From JAHEFT01 sp963700705 (GTDB lineage Bacteria; Pseudomonadota; Gammaproteobacteria; Xanthomonadales; SZUA-36), in assembly GCA_963700705.1 (NCBI GenBank), contig CAVOYQ010000021.1, positions 1-64,000 of the forward strand: DNA of 64,000 bases. Reading direction: 5' to 3'. Positions within the stretch are counted from its first letter, which is position 1. Each line of letters starts with the position of its first letter. Below are positions 37,357 to 46,008 of the stretch, piece by piece. The notes beneath the pieces were generated by a model that was given only the letters and a program-made list of their open reading frames with translations, was not told the DNA's origin and searched no databases. A program made the translations under genes and the position numbers.

Positions 37357-39273
37357 TCAATTTTCTTTCTTTTCCCCGTCAACTTCTTCGAACTCGGCGT
37401 CAACCACATCTTCATTGCCGGCGCCGCCGTTGGTTGACGCTTCTTCCTGCGCCTGGGCCTGCTCGGCCGCTTTCTGGTAGACCACCTGGCCGGCCGTCGA
37501 CAGCTTCTCGACCGCAGCATCGATCGCCGCCTTGTCGTCGCCTTTCATGGCTTGTTCGACGCCCTGGATGGCGTTCTCGACACCCTGACGATCGTCGTCG
37601 CTGAGCTTGTCGCCCATTTCCTTGATGCTGGACCGGGTCGCGTGGACGATGGCGTCCGCGCTGTTTCGTGCGGTGACCAGTTCGTGGAACTTGCGGTCTT
37701 CCTCGGCATGCGCCTCGGCGTCCTGCACCATGCGGGTGATCTCGTCGTCGGACAATCCGGAACCCGCCTTGATCTCGATTTTCTGTTCCTTGCCGGTAGC
37801 CTTATCGGTGGCGCCAACGTGCATGATACCGTTCGCGTCGATGTCGAAAGTCACTTCGATCTGGGGCATGCCGCGCGGCGCAGCGCCGATTCCGGCGAGG
37901 TCGAAGCGGGCCAGGGACTTATTGGCCGAAGCAATCTCGCGCTCACCCTGAAGCACGTGCACGGTGACCGCAGTCTGGTTGTCTTCGGCCGTCGAAAACA
38001 CCTGCGCCGCCTTGGTGGGAATCGTGGTGTTTTTCTCGATCAACTTGGTCATCACGCCGCCCAGCGTTTCGATACCGAGTGACAGCGGGGTTACATCCAG
38101 CAGCAGCACGTCCTTGACGTCGCCCGACAGCACGCCGCCCTGGATGGCAGCGCCGACGGCCACGGCCTCGTCCGGGTTCACGTCCTTGCGCGGTTCGCGA
38201 TTGAAAAACTCGGCCACGGCCTGCTGCACCTTGGGCATGCGGGTCTGGCCGCCGACCAGGATAACTTCGTTCACGTCGCTGATCTTCAGCCCGGCATCAT
38301 CCAGCGCGGTACGGCACGGAACGATGGTGCGGGTAATCAGGTCTTCCACCAGGGATTCGAGCTTGGCGCGCGTCAACTTGATATTCAGATGCTTGGGCCC
38401 GCTGGCGTCCGCCGTGATGTATGGCAGGTTCACTTCGGTCTGCTGTCCCGCGGACAATTCGATCTTGGCGCGCTCTGCGGCTTCCTTCAGGCGCTGAAGC
38501 GCCAACGGGTCGTTGCGCAGGTCAAACCCCTGGTCTTTCTTGAATTCAGCGACCAGGTAGTCGATGACGCGCTTGTCAAAATCTTCACCACCGAGGAAGG
38601 TGTCACCATTGGTCGCCAGCACTTCGAACTGGTGCTCGCCATCTACATTGGCGATCTCGATGATCGAGATGTCAAACGTGCCACCGCCGAGGTCGAAAAC
38701 GGCGATCTTGCGGTCACCGCCTTTCTTGTCCATCCCGTAAGCCAGTGCAGCAGCGGTCGGCTCGTTTATGATCCGCTTGACCGTCAGGCCGGCGATTTTA
38801 CCCGCATCCTTGGTTGCCTGCCGCTGTGAGTCGTTGAAATAGGCCGGCACCGTGATAACGGCCTCGGTCACTTCCTCACCGAGGTAATCTTCGGCGGTTT
38901 TCTTCATTTTCATCAATACGCGGGCCGAAATTTCAGGCGGCGCCATTTTCTTGCCATCAGCTTCCACCCACGCATCGCCGTTTTTGGCGGCGATAATCTT
39001 GTAAGGAACCAGACCCTGGTCTTTCTGAACCACGTCTTCGCTGAATTTACGGCCAATCAGGCGCTTCACGGCAAACAGCGTGTTGGCCGGATTGGTCACA
39101 GCCTGGCGCTTGGCCGGCTGGCCGACCAGGACTTCGTCATCCTTGGTGAAAGCGACGATTGAGGGTGTGGTGCGATCGCCCTCGGCATTTTCGATAACCT
39201 TGGGCTGCCCACCTTCCATCACTGCCACGCAGGAGTTGGTCGTGCCCAGGTCAATACCAATGATTTTGCCCAT
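37357..39273 (-). CDS. dnaK: Chaperone DnaK (Hsp70)
   Basis: 638 residues from the ATG at 39273, equal to E. coli; TTTGGAGAAT supplies the SD nine bases ahead. GIDLGTTNSCVAVMEG, the insertion VPAYFNDSQRQATKDAG, NEPTAAALAYGMDK, FDLGGGTFDISI and ILVGGQTRMPKVQ form the ATPase domain. DVTPLSLGIETLGGV starts the peptide-binding domain. The C-terminal tail ends EEVDGEKKEN, a variant of the EEVKD tail. Confidence 0.98.
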   Translation of the reverse strand: MGKIIGIDLGTTNSCVAVMEGGQPKVIENAEGDRTTPSIVAFTKDDEVLVGQPAKRQAVTNPANTLFAVKRLIGRKFSEDVVQKDQGLVPYKIIAAKNGDAWVEADGKKMAPPEISARVLMKMKKTAEDYLGEEVTEAVITVPAYFNDSQRQATKDAGKIAGLTVKRIINEPTAAALAYGMDKKGGDRKIAVFDLGGGTFDISIIEIANVDGEHQFEVLATNGDTFLGGEDFDKRVIDYLVAEFKKDQGFDLRNDPLALQRLKEAAERAKIELSAGQQTEVNLPYITADASGPKHLNIKLTRAKLESLVEDLITRTIVPCRTALDDAGLKISDVNEVILVGGQTRMPKVQQAVAEFFNREPRKDVNPDEAVAVGAAIQGGVLSGDVKDVLLLDVTPLSLGIETLGGVMTKLIEKNTTIPTKAAQVFSTAEDNQTAVTVHVLQGEREIASANKSLARFDLAGIGAAPRGMPQIEVTFDIDANGIMHVGATDKATGKEQKIEIKAGSGLSDDEITRMVQDAEAHAEEDRKFHELVTARNSADAIVHATRSSIKEMGDKLSDDDRQGVENAIQGVEQAMKGDDKAAIDAAVEKLSTAGQVVYQKAAEQAQAQEEASTNGGAGNEDVVDAEFEEVDGEKKEN

Positions 39274-39361
39274 TTTTATATTCTCCAAAAAAACCTAAAT
39301 GAATCGATGCCTGTGAAATGGGGCTGACCGGAAAAAATTCAACATTCCGGCACCCGGCAAG

Positions 39362-39904
39362 TTATGCCCGGCCAGAGACCACGACCATGGCCGGGCGAAC
39401 CAGCCGGTCATGCAGCCTGAAGCCTTTCTGCAACACTTCGATGACGGTGTTTTCGGGCACATCCGCCATCGGCAACACGGTCACTGCTTCATGAAATTCG
39501 GGGTCGAACGCCTTTCCGGCCGGGTCAATAATTTCCACGTCATGATCCTGCAAAACTTTTTCCAGGATTTTCAGTGTCAGCTGCTGGCCTTCTATTAATG
39601 ACTCTACCGTCGGCGACCCGTCACTGGCTCCCAGGCCGCGCTCGAGGCTGTCCCAAACCTGCAGCAGGTCTTTGGTCATTTTTTCCAGCGCGAGCTTGCG
39701 GGATCTTTCCAGGTCGCGGATCAACCGCTTGCGCAGGTTATCCATTTCGGCCTGCATCCGCAGCATGGCTTCACGGTGTCGCGCCAGTTCCTCTTCAGCC
39801 TGGGCCAAAGCCGAGTCCCCGGACTCCGGATCATCGGTGGGACCTTCCGTCTCTATTTCGATTTCCACTGGCTCCTCGAAAGGATTCTTCATGTTCTCGG
39901 TCAC
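39362..39904 (-). CDS. grpE: Nucleotide exchange factor GrpE
   Basis: 180 residues. Exchanges ADP on DnaK. Long coiled coil (AQAEEELARHREAMLRMQAEMDNLRKR), then the beta domain with FDPEFHEAVTVLP and VLQKGFRLHDRLVRPAMVVV, the family signature. First gene of the heat-shock unit, directly behind a sigma-32 type promoter. dnaK follows after 88 bases. No hrcA gene upstream, fitting sigma-32 rather than CIRCE control. Confidence 0.97.
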   Translation of the reverse strand: MTENMKNPFEEPVEIEIETEGPTDDPESGDSALAQAEEELARHREAMLRMQAEMDNLRKRLIRDLERSRKLALEKMTKDLLQVWDSLERGLGASDGSPTVESLIEGQQLTLKILEKVLQDHDVEIIDPAGKAFDPEFHEAVTVLPMADVPENTVIEVLQKGFRLHDRLVRPAMVVVSGRA

Positions 39905-39974
39905 GATCTCTGTCTCCCGGGCCCGGCAGGTTTCCCGCTCCGCCCTGTCTGAATGCTTTTGTTAATCCTCCGCC

Positions 39975-40003
39975 AATATGGGGGTACGGTATGATGATTC
40001 AAG
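39975..40003 (-). promoter_or_regulatory. Sigma-32 (heat-shock) promoter of grpE-dnaK-dnaJ
   Basis: Minus strand -35 CTTGAAT (39997-40003), 13-base spacer, -10 CCCCATAT (39976-39983). This is close to the RpoH consensus CTTGAAA-N13-15-CCCCATNT. No CIRCE inverted repeat was seen. Confidence 0.85.
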
Positions 40004-40081
40004 CGGTTTTCCTATATCGGATACATTGCCCGATTCTCCTCTCCGTGCTAGTTTTGAGGTCGTTTCGCTTGTCTTACCGAG

Positions 40082-41785
40082 ATGCTCAATTTCCTGCAAA
40101 TTCGCGATTACGCCATCGTGGAACTCCTCGACCTGGAATTCACAGGCGGTTTTACCTGTGTCACCGGTGAAACCGGCGCCGGCAAATCCATCCTGGTGGA
40201 CACGCTGGGTCTGCTGAGCGGTAAACGGGCCGATATTTCGGCGATCCGGAACGGCGCCGACAAAGCCGAGCTGATCGCCGAGTTCCAGGTTGCCGCAAAC
40301 AGCCCCGCCGCAAAATGGCTCAAGGAGGCGGAACTGGAAAGCGGAGACACCTGCCTTTTGCGCCGGGTGATCAACGAGAACGGGCGGTCACGGGCGTGGA
40401 TCAACGGAACGCCGGTAACGTTGCAGCAACTCGACAGCCTCGGCGAACGCCTGGTCGAAATTCACGGACAGAATGAACACATGCTTTTGCTGCGGAAAGA
40501 AGAGCAGTTTCGCCTGCTCGACGGCTGCGGAGACTACGGCGAAGAACTGGCTAACGTGAAAAACAGTCACCAGGCCTGGGCCACCCTGGTGCAAGAAAAA
40601 ACGGAACTGATGAATGAGAAGCCGATGGACTCCGGCGACCTCGACCTGATGCGATACCAGATACGGGAACTGGAAAGCAGCCTCATACCGGCGGAACAAT
40701 TCACCGCGATGGAGGCGGAACACCGGATGCTGGCGCAGGGTGGTGATATCGTGCAGGCCCTGGATGATTCCCTGCAATCCATCGAAGCGGAGAAGACCGG
40801 GGCCGGACCCATCCTGCACAGGGCTGCAACGCGCCTTGGCCAACATGCAACGCTGGACCGTGATATTGCCAGCGCTGTCGAACTGTTGCGGGAAGCCGCC
40901 ATCAATTGTGACGAAGCGAAACACAGCATACAATCCGCCCTGTCGCGGTTGGACCTGAGCCCGGAACGTCTTTCCGAACTCGAACACCAGCTTGGCGTCC
41001 AGCACGACCTGGCCCGGAAGCACCGGGTTGAGCCGGAGCGGCTGCAACAGGTCCTGGAACAGATGAAAACCCGTTTTGAACGTGCCGGTTCGCTCGAATC
41101 ACGACTCAGCCTGCTGGAGGTTGAACTGTCCGCCGCGCTGGAGGAATACCGCAAATACGCTGCCCAATTGCACGCCCGGCGCAAGAAGCGGGCCGGGGAA
41201 TTGGCGTCAGCAGTTACCGCCCTGATGCAGGACCTGGGTATGAAAGGCGGCAAGTTCGAACTGGAAGTCCGGCTCGATGAAGCGGCGACACCCTCAAAAA
41301 GAGGCAGCGACCGGCTGGAACTGCTGGTCAGCGCCAACCCGGGAGTCCCACCCGGACCGCTGAAAAAGGTGGCCTCGGGCGGTGAACTATCGCGCATCAG
41401 CCTGGCCATCAAGGTGGCATCCAAAACCGGAGCCGCCGCGCCTACGCAGATCTTCGACGAGGTGGACGCCGGCATCGGCGGAGACACCGCGAACGCCGTC
41501 GGCGCCCTGCTGAAAAGTCTTTCCGTTAACGGCCAGGCGTTGTGCGTCACCCACCTGGCGCAGGTTGCTGCCTGCGCAGACCGGCAACTCCAGGTTCAAA
41601 AACGTTCGGAAGCTGACGGCACGCGGGTAGAGACCCATCTTTTGAGCGACCTCCAGAGGGTGGATGAAATTGCGCGGATGCTGGGCGGACACCTTTCGGA
41701 ACAGAGCCGTGCGCACGCCAGCGAGTTGCTGGCAATCGCATCAACGCGACTAGTAATGCGGTTATTGCGTTTGGGCCGGACATAG
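40082..41785 (+). CDS. recN: DNA repair protein RecN
   Basis: 567 residues, SMC-like ATPase for double-strand break repair. Walker A GETGAGKSILVDTLGLLSG, coiled coils in the middle, ABC signature VASGGELSRISLAIK, Walker B TQIFDEVDAGIGGDTA. The family normally ends near HASELL; the last 15 or so residues here overlap the convergent fur gene and could be read-through past a lost stop. Divergent from grpE, as in other gammaproteobacteria. Confidence 0.95.
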   Translation: MLNFLQIRDYAIVELLDLEFTGGFTCVTGETGAGKSILVDTLGLLSGKRADISAIRNGADKAELIAEFQVAANSPAAKWLKEAELESGDTCLLRRVINENGRSRAWINGTPVTLQQLDSLGERLVEIHGQNEHMLLLRKEEQFRLLDGCGDYGEELANVKNSHQAWATLVQEKTELMNEKPMDSGDLDLMRYQIRELESSLIPAEQFTAMEAEHRMLAQGGDIVQALDDSLQSIEAEKTGAGPILHRAATRLGQHATLDRDIASAVELLREAAINCDEAKHSIQSALSRLDLSPERLSELEHQLGVQHDLARKHRVEPERLQQVLEQMKTRFERAGSLESRLSLLEVELSAALEEYRKYAAQLHARRKKRAGELASAVTALMQDLGMKGGKFELEVRLDEAATPSKRGSDRLELLVSANPGVPPGPLKKVASGGELSRISLAIKVASKTGAAAPTQIFDEVDAGIGGDTANAVGALLKSLSVNGQALCVTHLAQVAACADRQLQVQKRSEADGTRVETHLLSDLQRVDEIARMLGGHLSEQSRAHASELLAIASTRLVMRLLRLGRT

Positions 41786-42165
41786 ATGACCAGGCTATGG
41801 TCTTCGATCTCGTAACCGTGCGCGGCGGCAATTTTTCTTTGTGCCGCCTCGATTTCTTCGCTGATGAACTCGGTGACTTTTCCGGTTTCCACGCAAACCA
41901 TGTGATCATGGTGCTCTCCGGAATCGAGTTCGTAATAAGCCTGGCCGCTTTCGAAGTTGTGTTTTTCAACCAGCCCCGCCGACTCGAACTGGTTCAGCAC
42001 CCGGTAAACCGTGGCCAGGCCTATTTCTTCCTTGGCTTCCAGCAGGCACCGGTAGATGTCGTCCGCGGTAAGATGACGGTTCCGCTGGGTTTCCAGAATT
42101 TCAAGAATCCGCTTGCGCGGATGCGTTACTTTCAGTCCGGCTTGTTTCAGGTCGCTGCTTTCCAC
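41596..42165 (-). CDS. fur: Ferric uptake regulator Fur
   Basis: Fe2+-dependent repressor. Winged helix (THPRKRILEIL, LATVYRVLNQFESAGLV) and metal site GEHHDHMVCVETG are clear. The expected end, after HSLVIYVRPKRNN, is at about residue 132; the frame runs on 57 residues antisense to recN, with no family similarity. Shifting the frame near 41767 gives a TAA there, so the real gene probably spans about 41765-42165. The region between fur and bamE holds ATTATTGTATCATTC, a loose match to a Fur box, so self-regulation is possible. Confidence 0.9.
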   Translation of the reverse strand: MESSDLKQAGLKVTHPRKRILEILETQRNRHLTADDIYRCLLEAKEEIGLATVYRVLNQFESAGLVEKHNFESGQAYYELDSGEHHDHMVCVETGKVTEFISEEIEAAQRKIAAAHGYEIEDHSLVIYVRPKRNNRITSRVDAIASNSLACARLCSERCPPSIRAISSTLWRSLKRWVSTRVPSASERF

Positions 42166-42248
42166 TGAATTACCACTATTTGATGATGCTCCATTATTGT
42201 ATCATTCACGCACTCAGCGCTTTGCTAAAAATCCACCCCGGGAATTAA

Positions 42249-42827
42249 ATGTTCATTCGTATTGTATCTACACTCTTGATAATTACTCTCGCAGGCACCG
42301 GTTGTAATCTGATTTACAAGCAGAATATCCAGCAGGGAAACGCCATTGAGCAGGACGACCTCGACGAACTGTACATCGGCATGAACCAGAGGCAGGTGTT
42401 GTTTGTACTCGGAACCCCCTCCGTGAAAGACCCGTTTCACCAGGAGCGCTGGGACTATGTGCAGACATTCAGCCGTCGCGGCGGCCCCATGGTCGAGCGC
42501 ACCGTCACGTTAAAATTTGAAAACGACACGCTGACTGAAATCATTGGCAGGGACGATCCGTTTGCCGCTTCTTCATCCAAGGGCGGCAAGCCCAATGCGA
42601 TTGCGACCTTTGTGAAAAAGCCAACCACAGCGGCGGCTGACGCAAAAGACCAGAGCCCGCAAGACGCCGCGGTTGGTACCGTGCAGGATGAAGTGCTGAA
42701 AGGCGTGAACCCCGATATCGAGAAAATCGACGAACGTAATGCGGAAGACCGCGACTACGAGGAAGACCAGCGGGTGCTTGACCAGACGCCGGATCACGAT
42801 CTCACGACACCGGATATCGACGGTTAA
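42249..42827 (+). CDS. bamE: Outer membrane assembly lipoprotein BamE (SmpA/OmlA)
   Basis: 192 residues. Lipoprotein of the BAM complex. Signal peptide with lipid-attachment Cys19 in LAGTGCN (the -3 Gly is less usual). The BamE fold shows IQQGNAIEQDDLDELYIGMNQ, LFVLGTPSVKDPFHQERWDY and LKFENDTLTEI. A long acidic C-terminal tail (about residues 115-192) is larger than in E. coli. Divergent from fur, as in Pseudomonas. Confidence 0.93.
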   Translation: MFIRIVSTLLIITLAGTGCNLIYKQNIQQGNAIEQDDLDELYIGMNQRQVLFVLGTPSVKDPFHQERWDYVQTFSRRGGPMVERTVTLKFENDTLTEIIGRDDPFAASSSKGGKPNAIATFVKKPTTAAADAKDQSPQDAAVGTVQDEVLKGVNPDIEKIDERNAEDRDYEEDQRVLDQTPDHDLTTPDIDG

Positions 42828-43105
42828 CGCGGCTTGGCGTCCCGCATGGCGCGTTGCTTTCTCATTTCCTTCGGGTCTGCAACCAGCGGGCGGTAAATTT
42901 CCACGCGATCGCCGGAATGCAGGATGTGATCCGGAGCAACTTTGCGGCTGAATATGCCCAGCGCCGCCGGATTGATGTCGATTTCCGGAAATTCCGCCCG
43001 GATACCGGATAATTCGATCGCTTCAGAAACGGTGCAACCGGCCGGCGCCTCTATTTTGCGCAGAACCTGCTTTTCAGGCATTGCCAGGACGACCTCAATT
43101 TCCAT
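42824..43105 (-). CDS. rnfH: RnfH family protein (RatB)
   Basis: 93 residues, ubiquitin-like beta-grasp fold of the RnfH/RatB family. Start MEIEVVLAMPEKQ at 43105, eleven bases inside the end of ratA. VSEAIELSGI, VGIFSRK-like LGIFSRKVAPDHIL and GDRVEIYRPLVADPKEMRKQR are typical. The function is not settled; it is coupled to ratA in most gammaproteobacteria. The stop touches the convergent bamE stop. Confidence 0.93.
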   Translation of the reverse strand: MEIEVVLAMPEKQVLRKIEAPAGCTVSEAIELSGIRAEFPEIDINPAALGIFSRKVAPDHILHSGDRVEIYRPLVADPKEMRKQRAMRDAKPR

Positions 43106-43526
43106 AGACGTCATCCGCCCGTTTGCTGAACTCATAGACCAGGCGGTCCGCGATATGCGTAAAACCTCGCCGGAAGGCTGATGAAAGCACCCGGTTGGAG
43201 AAATCGAAATTCAGCACGAGGGTTACTTTACTGCCCTCTTCACCGAGGGGGTCGAACAGCCATTCACCCGAAAGGTGCTGAAAGGGCCCGTCCACCAGGG
43301 AAAGCGTAAGCCGTTCGCCCGTTACCAGGCGATTGCGGGTGGTAAATGATTGCGTTATCCCGCTGACCCTGACCACCAGTGAGGCCAATTGGTGTTCCGG
43401 GGTTTGCTCGTGAACCTCGGCGCTCACGCACCAGGTCAGGAATTGGGGATAGGCCGGCACATCCTGGACCAGTCGGAACATGTCCATGGCAGAGTGAAGA
43501 ACCAGTGCGGTGCGCTTGATTTCCAT
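43095..43526 (-). CDS. ratA: RatA-like START/COQ10-family protein
   Basis: 143 residues. E. coli RatA was described as a toxin blocking 70S formation; the fold is the COQ10/START lipid-binding type. MFRLVQDVPAYPQFLTWC, VRVSGITQSFTTRN, GPFQHLSGEWLFDPLG and FRRGFTHIADRLVYEFSKRADDVYG fit the family. Start at 43526. Coupled to rnfH by overlap and divergent to smpB. Confidence 0.9.
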   Translation of the reverse strand: MEIKRTALVLHSAMDMFRLVQDVPAYPQFLTWCVSAEVHEQTPEHQLASLVVRVSGITQSFTTRNRLVTGERLTLSLVDGPFQHLSGEWLFDPLGEEGSKVTLVLNFDFSNRVLSSAFRRGFTHIADRLVYEFSKRADDVYGN

Positions 43527-43608
43527 GCGGTTTCGTCAGTGACGGCTTGATCTGAATCGCGGCAAGCATAGCATGAGCGATGCCACAGAACGTAGAATAG
43601 GCGGCAAT

Positions 43609-44079
43609 ATGAACGACGTGAAATCAACCGGTAAAAAGACGATCGCTCTCAACAAGCGCGCGCGTTTTGAGTACCACATCGAAGAACGGCTTGAAGCCGG
43701 TATCGCGCTCGAGGGCTGGGAAGTGAAGTCCCTGAGAGCCGGCCGGATCCAGTTTTCCGACAGCTACGTTCTGTTGAAGGACAACGAAGCATTCCTGTTC
43801 GGCTGCCTGATCAATCCCCTGCCGACCGTTTCGACCCACATCAGTCCCGAACCGCTCCGAACCAGAAAACTCCTGCTGCAACGGCGTGAAATCATGCAAT
43901 TGACCGCTGCGGTCGATCGCCGCGGATACACGGTAATACCTACCGCCATGTACTGGTCCCGAGGCAAGGTAAAGGTCGAAATCGGTATGGCCAAAGGCAA
44001 ACGGCAACACGACAAGCGTAAAACCGAAAAAGACCGCGACTGGGAACGACAGAAAGGCCGGATCATGAAAGGTCGATAG
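43609..44079 (+). CDS. smpB: SsrA-binding protein SmpB
   Basis: 156 residues from the ATG at 43609; an earlier in-frame ATG at 43573 would add 12 family-unlike residues. It delivers tmRNA to stalled ribosomes. NKRARFEYHIEERLEAGIALEGWEVKSLRAG, the conserved core SYVLLKDNEAFLFG, and the basic tail KGKRQHDKRKTEKDRDWERQKGR are all in place. Its tmRNA partner is in this same window at 59560. Confidence 0.96.
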   Translation: MNDVKSTGKKTIALNKRARFEYHIEERLEAGIALEGWEVKSLRAGRIQFSDSYVLLKDNEAFLFGCLINPLPTVSTHISPEPLRTRKLLLQRREIMQLTAAVDRRGYTVIPTAMYWSRGKVKVEIGMAKGKRQHDKRKTEKDRDWERQKGRIMKGR

Positions 44080-44195
44080 CCCTTGCCGTAAACGGGGTCT
44101 CCCCTGTCTGCTGCCCCCGTCACCGGAATGACACCAATCAATTCAGGCGCAAATCCATTTCGGCAGGGAATGGAGGTAACGGTACAATCACCTTG

Positions 44196-44813
44196 ATGAA
44201 TCAGCCAGCAAGGATACCCATACGCGTTGGACTGGCGGACAAGAACCCGCTGATGCACGCAGCCCTGAAGCACCTGCTGTCAGAGGACAAACGTTTTGAA
44301 CTGGTTTTCGTGGCGTCGGACTGCGAGGAATTTATGCGCCAGGTAGGCGAAAAACCCATCGACGTTGGTGTCATTGGCTGGATCATCGGCCCCTGCGATG
44401 GCCGCTTCATCCTCGACCATCTGAACATCGAAGATCATCCACCCCGCATCGTCGTGTACACCGGAGATGAAAACAAGTCCGTGCCCGTCCAGGTAATGTC
44501 GCATGGCGGGGCGGCTTTTGTTTCCAAGAGTGAACAACCCGCCGTCCTGCTCGACACCATTGCCACGGTCGCCCGGGGACGCATGGTCTTTCCGTACATG
44601 GATGTCCGCGCGATTTACGACAATCCCCTGACGAACCTGACCCGGCGGGAAATGGAGGTGCTGTCGGATCTTTCCTCCGGCAGGACCAACAAGCAGATCG
44701 CCAGGGATCTTGGTGTTTCACTGAACACCATCAAGTTCCATGTCAGGAACCTGTTTCAAAAGCTGGGTGTAAACAGCCGCAGCCAGGCCATTTCCCTGTA
44801 CCTGCAGTCCTGA
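44196..44813 (+). CDS. LuxR/NarL-type regulator with degenerate receiver domain
   Basis: 205 residues. The C-terminal HTH is complete (LTRREMEVLSDLSSGRTNKQIARDLGVSLNTIKFHVRNLFQKL). The N-terminal domain aligns with CheY-like receivers (VGLADKNPLMHAALKHLL) and keeps the Lys (FVSKSE), but the phosphoacceptor position is Gly61 (DVGVIGW) instead of Asp. So it probably does not take phosphate. It precedes the Calvin cycle genes with a terminator between. A role in their control is an inference from position. No LysR-type CbbR is seen. Confidence 0.8.
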   Translation: MNQPARIPIRVGLADKNPLMHAALKHLLSEDKRFELVFVASDCEEFMRQVGEKPIDVGVIGWIIGPCDGRFILDHLNIEDHPPRIVVYTGDENKSVPVQVMSHGGAAFVSKSEQPAVLLDTIATVARGRMVFPYMDVRAIYDNPLTNLTRREMEVLSDLSSGRTNKQIARDLGVSLNTIKFHVRNLFQKLGVNSRSQAISLYLQS

Positions 44814-44836
44814 ACCCACCCCAGAGGGTGGTTTTT
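44813..44836 (+). terminator. Terminator after the LuxR-type regulator gene
   Basis: Stem CCACCC/GGGTGG (44816-44821 with 44826-44831), loop CAGA, followed by five T. It overlaps the stop codon region and separates the regulator from the Calvin cycle genes. Confidence 0.7.
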
Positions 44837-44942
44837 ATCCCACCCTAATAACCCAATCCCCCCCTCCTGAAGGATGTTCCTGGGCCAGGTTCAGCTGTCT
44901 AGACTGAACAGAACGACAGGCGACGCCGGGAGGGCCTGCGAG

Positions 44943-45992
44943 ATGACTGAGCACGAGCCGTTAAAGCGCTTTCTGAAAAACTGGGCCGATGGCGATGACA
45001 TGCGTGAAGCCGTGGCTGTCACCCTCGTAGCCCTTGCAGAGGCCTGTTGCGCTATTGCAGAAATCATCGCACTGGGCCCGCTGGCCGGAAGGCTCGGCGC
45101 CCGCCGGGGGCGTAACGTAGACGGCGACACCCAGTTGGAACTGGACATCCGGGCCAATGAACTGGTGATCGAGGAACTGATCAACGCCCCGGTCGCTTAC
45201 CTGGCATCGGAAGAAATGGACCTGCCCCTGCCCATGACCCCGGGGGCGCCGCTTTACGTGGCCATAGATCCGCTTGACGGATCGTCCAACATCGATACGA
45301 ACGTTTCCGTCGGCACCATTTTTTCCGTCATGCCGATGCAATGCGACAAGGGCGATGCCGAGTCTGACTGTTTTCTCCAGAAAGGTGTGCAACAACTGGC
45401 TGCGGGTTACGTCATATACGGGCCGCAAACGGCGCTGGTCATGACGCTGGGATCGGGAACCCATGCGTTCACTCTGAACCCCGACATTGGTGAATTCTGC
45501 CTGACAGCGAAGCATCTTTCGATTCCCCCGGAGACCAACGAATTCGCGATCAATACGTCCAATTTCCGGCGCTGGGACGGGCACGTCAGGGCTTACATTG
45601 ACGACTGCCTGGAAGGGGCAGAAGGCCCGCACGGAAAGAATTACAACACACGATGGATCGCTTCACTGGTCGCTGAATGCCACCGGATCATGGTGCGGGG
45701 GGGCATATTTCTTTACCCCGGGGACCGGCGGGAGGCCTACCAAAGCGGCCGCTTACGGCTGGCCTACGAGTGCAATCCGATCGCGTTCCTGGTCGAGCAG
45801 GCCGGCGGCGCCGCAACCACCGGCGAACAACGGATTCTCGATATTGAGCCAACCGATATCCACCAGCGCATCCCCCTGATATTCGGTTCGCGAAAAGAGG
45901 TCGAACTGGTCGAGCACTACTACCGCGAAGTTCATCCGGCGCAAGAGCGCTCGGCTTTGTTCGGTAACCGTGGTCTATTCCGGGCCGGCTGA
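44943..45992 (+). CDS. cbbF: Fructose-1,6-bisphosphatase, class I
   Basis: 349 residues from the ATG at 44943 with GGGAGGG upstream. Releases phosphate from fructose-1,6-bisphosphate (and sedoheptulose bisphosphate in many autotrophs). Metal site: SEEMD and DPLDGSSNIDTNVSVGTIF. Substrate site: NYNTRWIASLVAE and GGIFLYPGDRREAYQSGRLRLAYE. Adjacent to phosphoribulokinase (16 bases) and form II RuBisCO, hence the cbb name. Confidence 0.95.
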   Translation: MTEHEPLKRFLKNWADGDDMREAVAVTLVALAEACCAIAEIIALGPLAGRLGARRGRNVDGDTQLELDIRANELVIEELINAPVAYLASEEMDLPLPMTPGAPLYVAIDPLDGSSNIDTNVSVGTIFSVMPMQCDKGDAESDCFLQKGVQQLAAGYVIYGPQTALVMTLGSGTHAFTLNPDIGEFCLTAKHLSIPPETNEFAINTSNFRRWDGHVRAYIDDCLEGAEGPHGKNYNTRWIASLVAECHRIMVRGGIFLYPGDRREAYQSGRLRLAYECNPIAFLVEQAGGAATTGEQRILDIEPTDIHQRIPLIFGSRKEVELVEHYYREVHPAQERSALFGNRGLFRAG

Positions 45993-46008
45993 TTTCTGGA
46001 GACACGCC

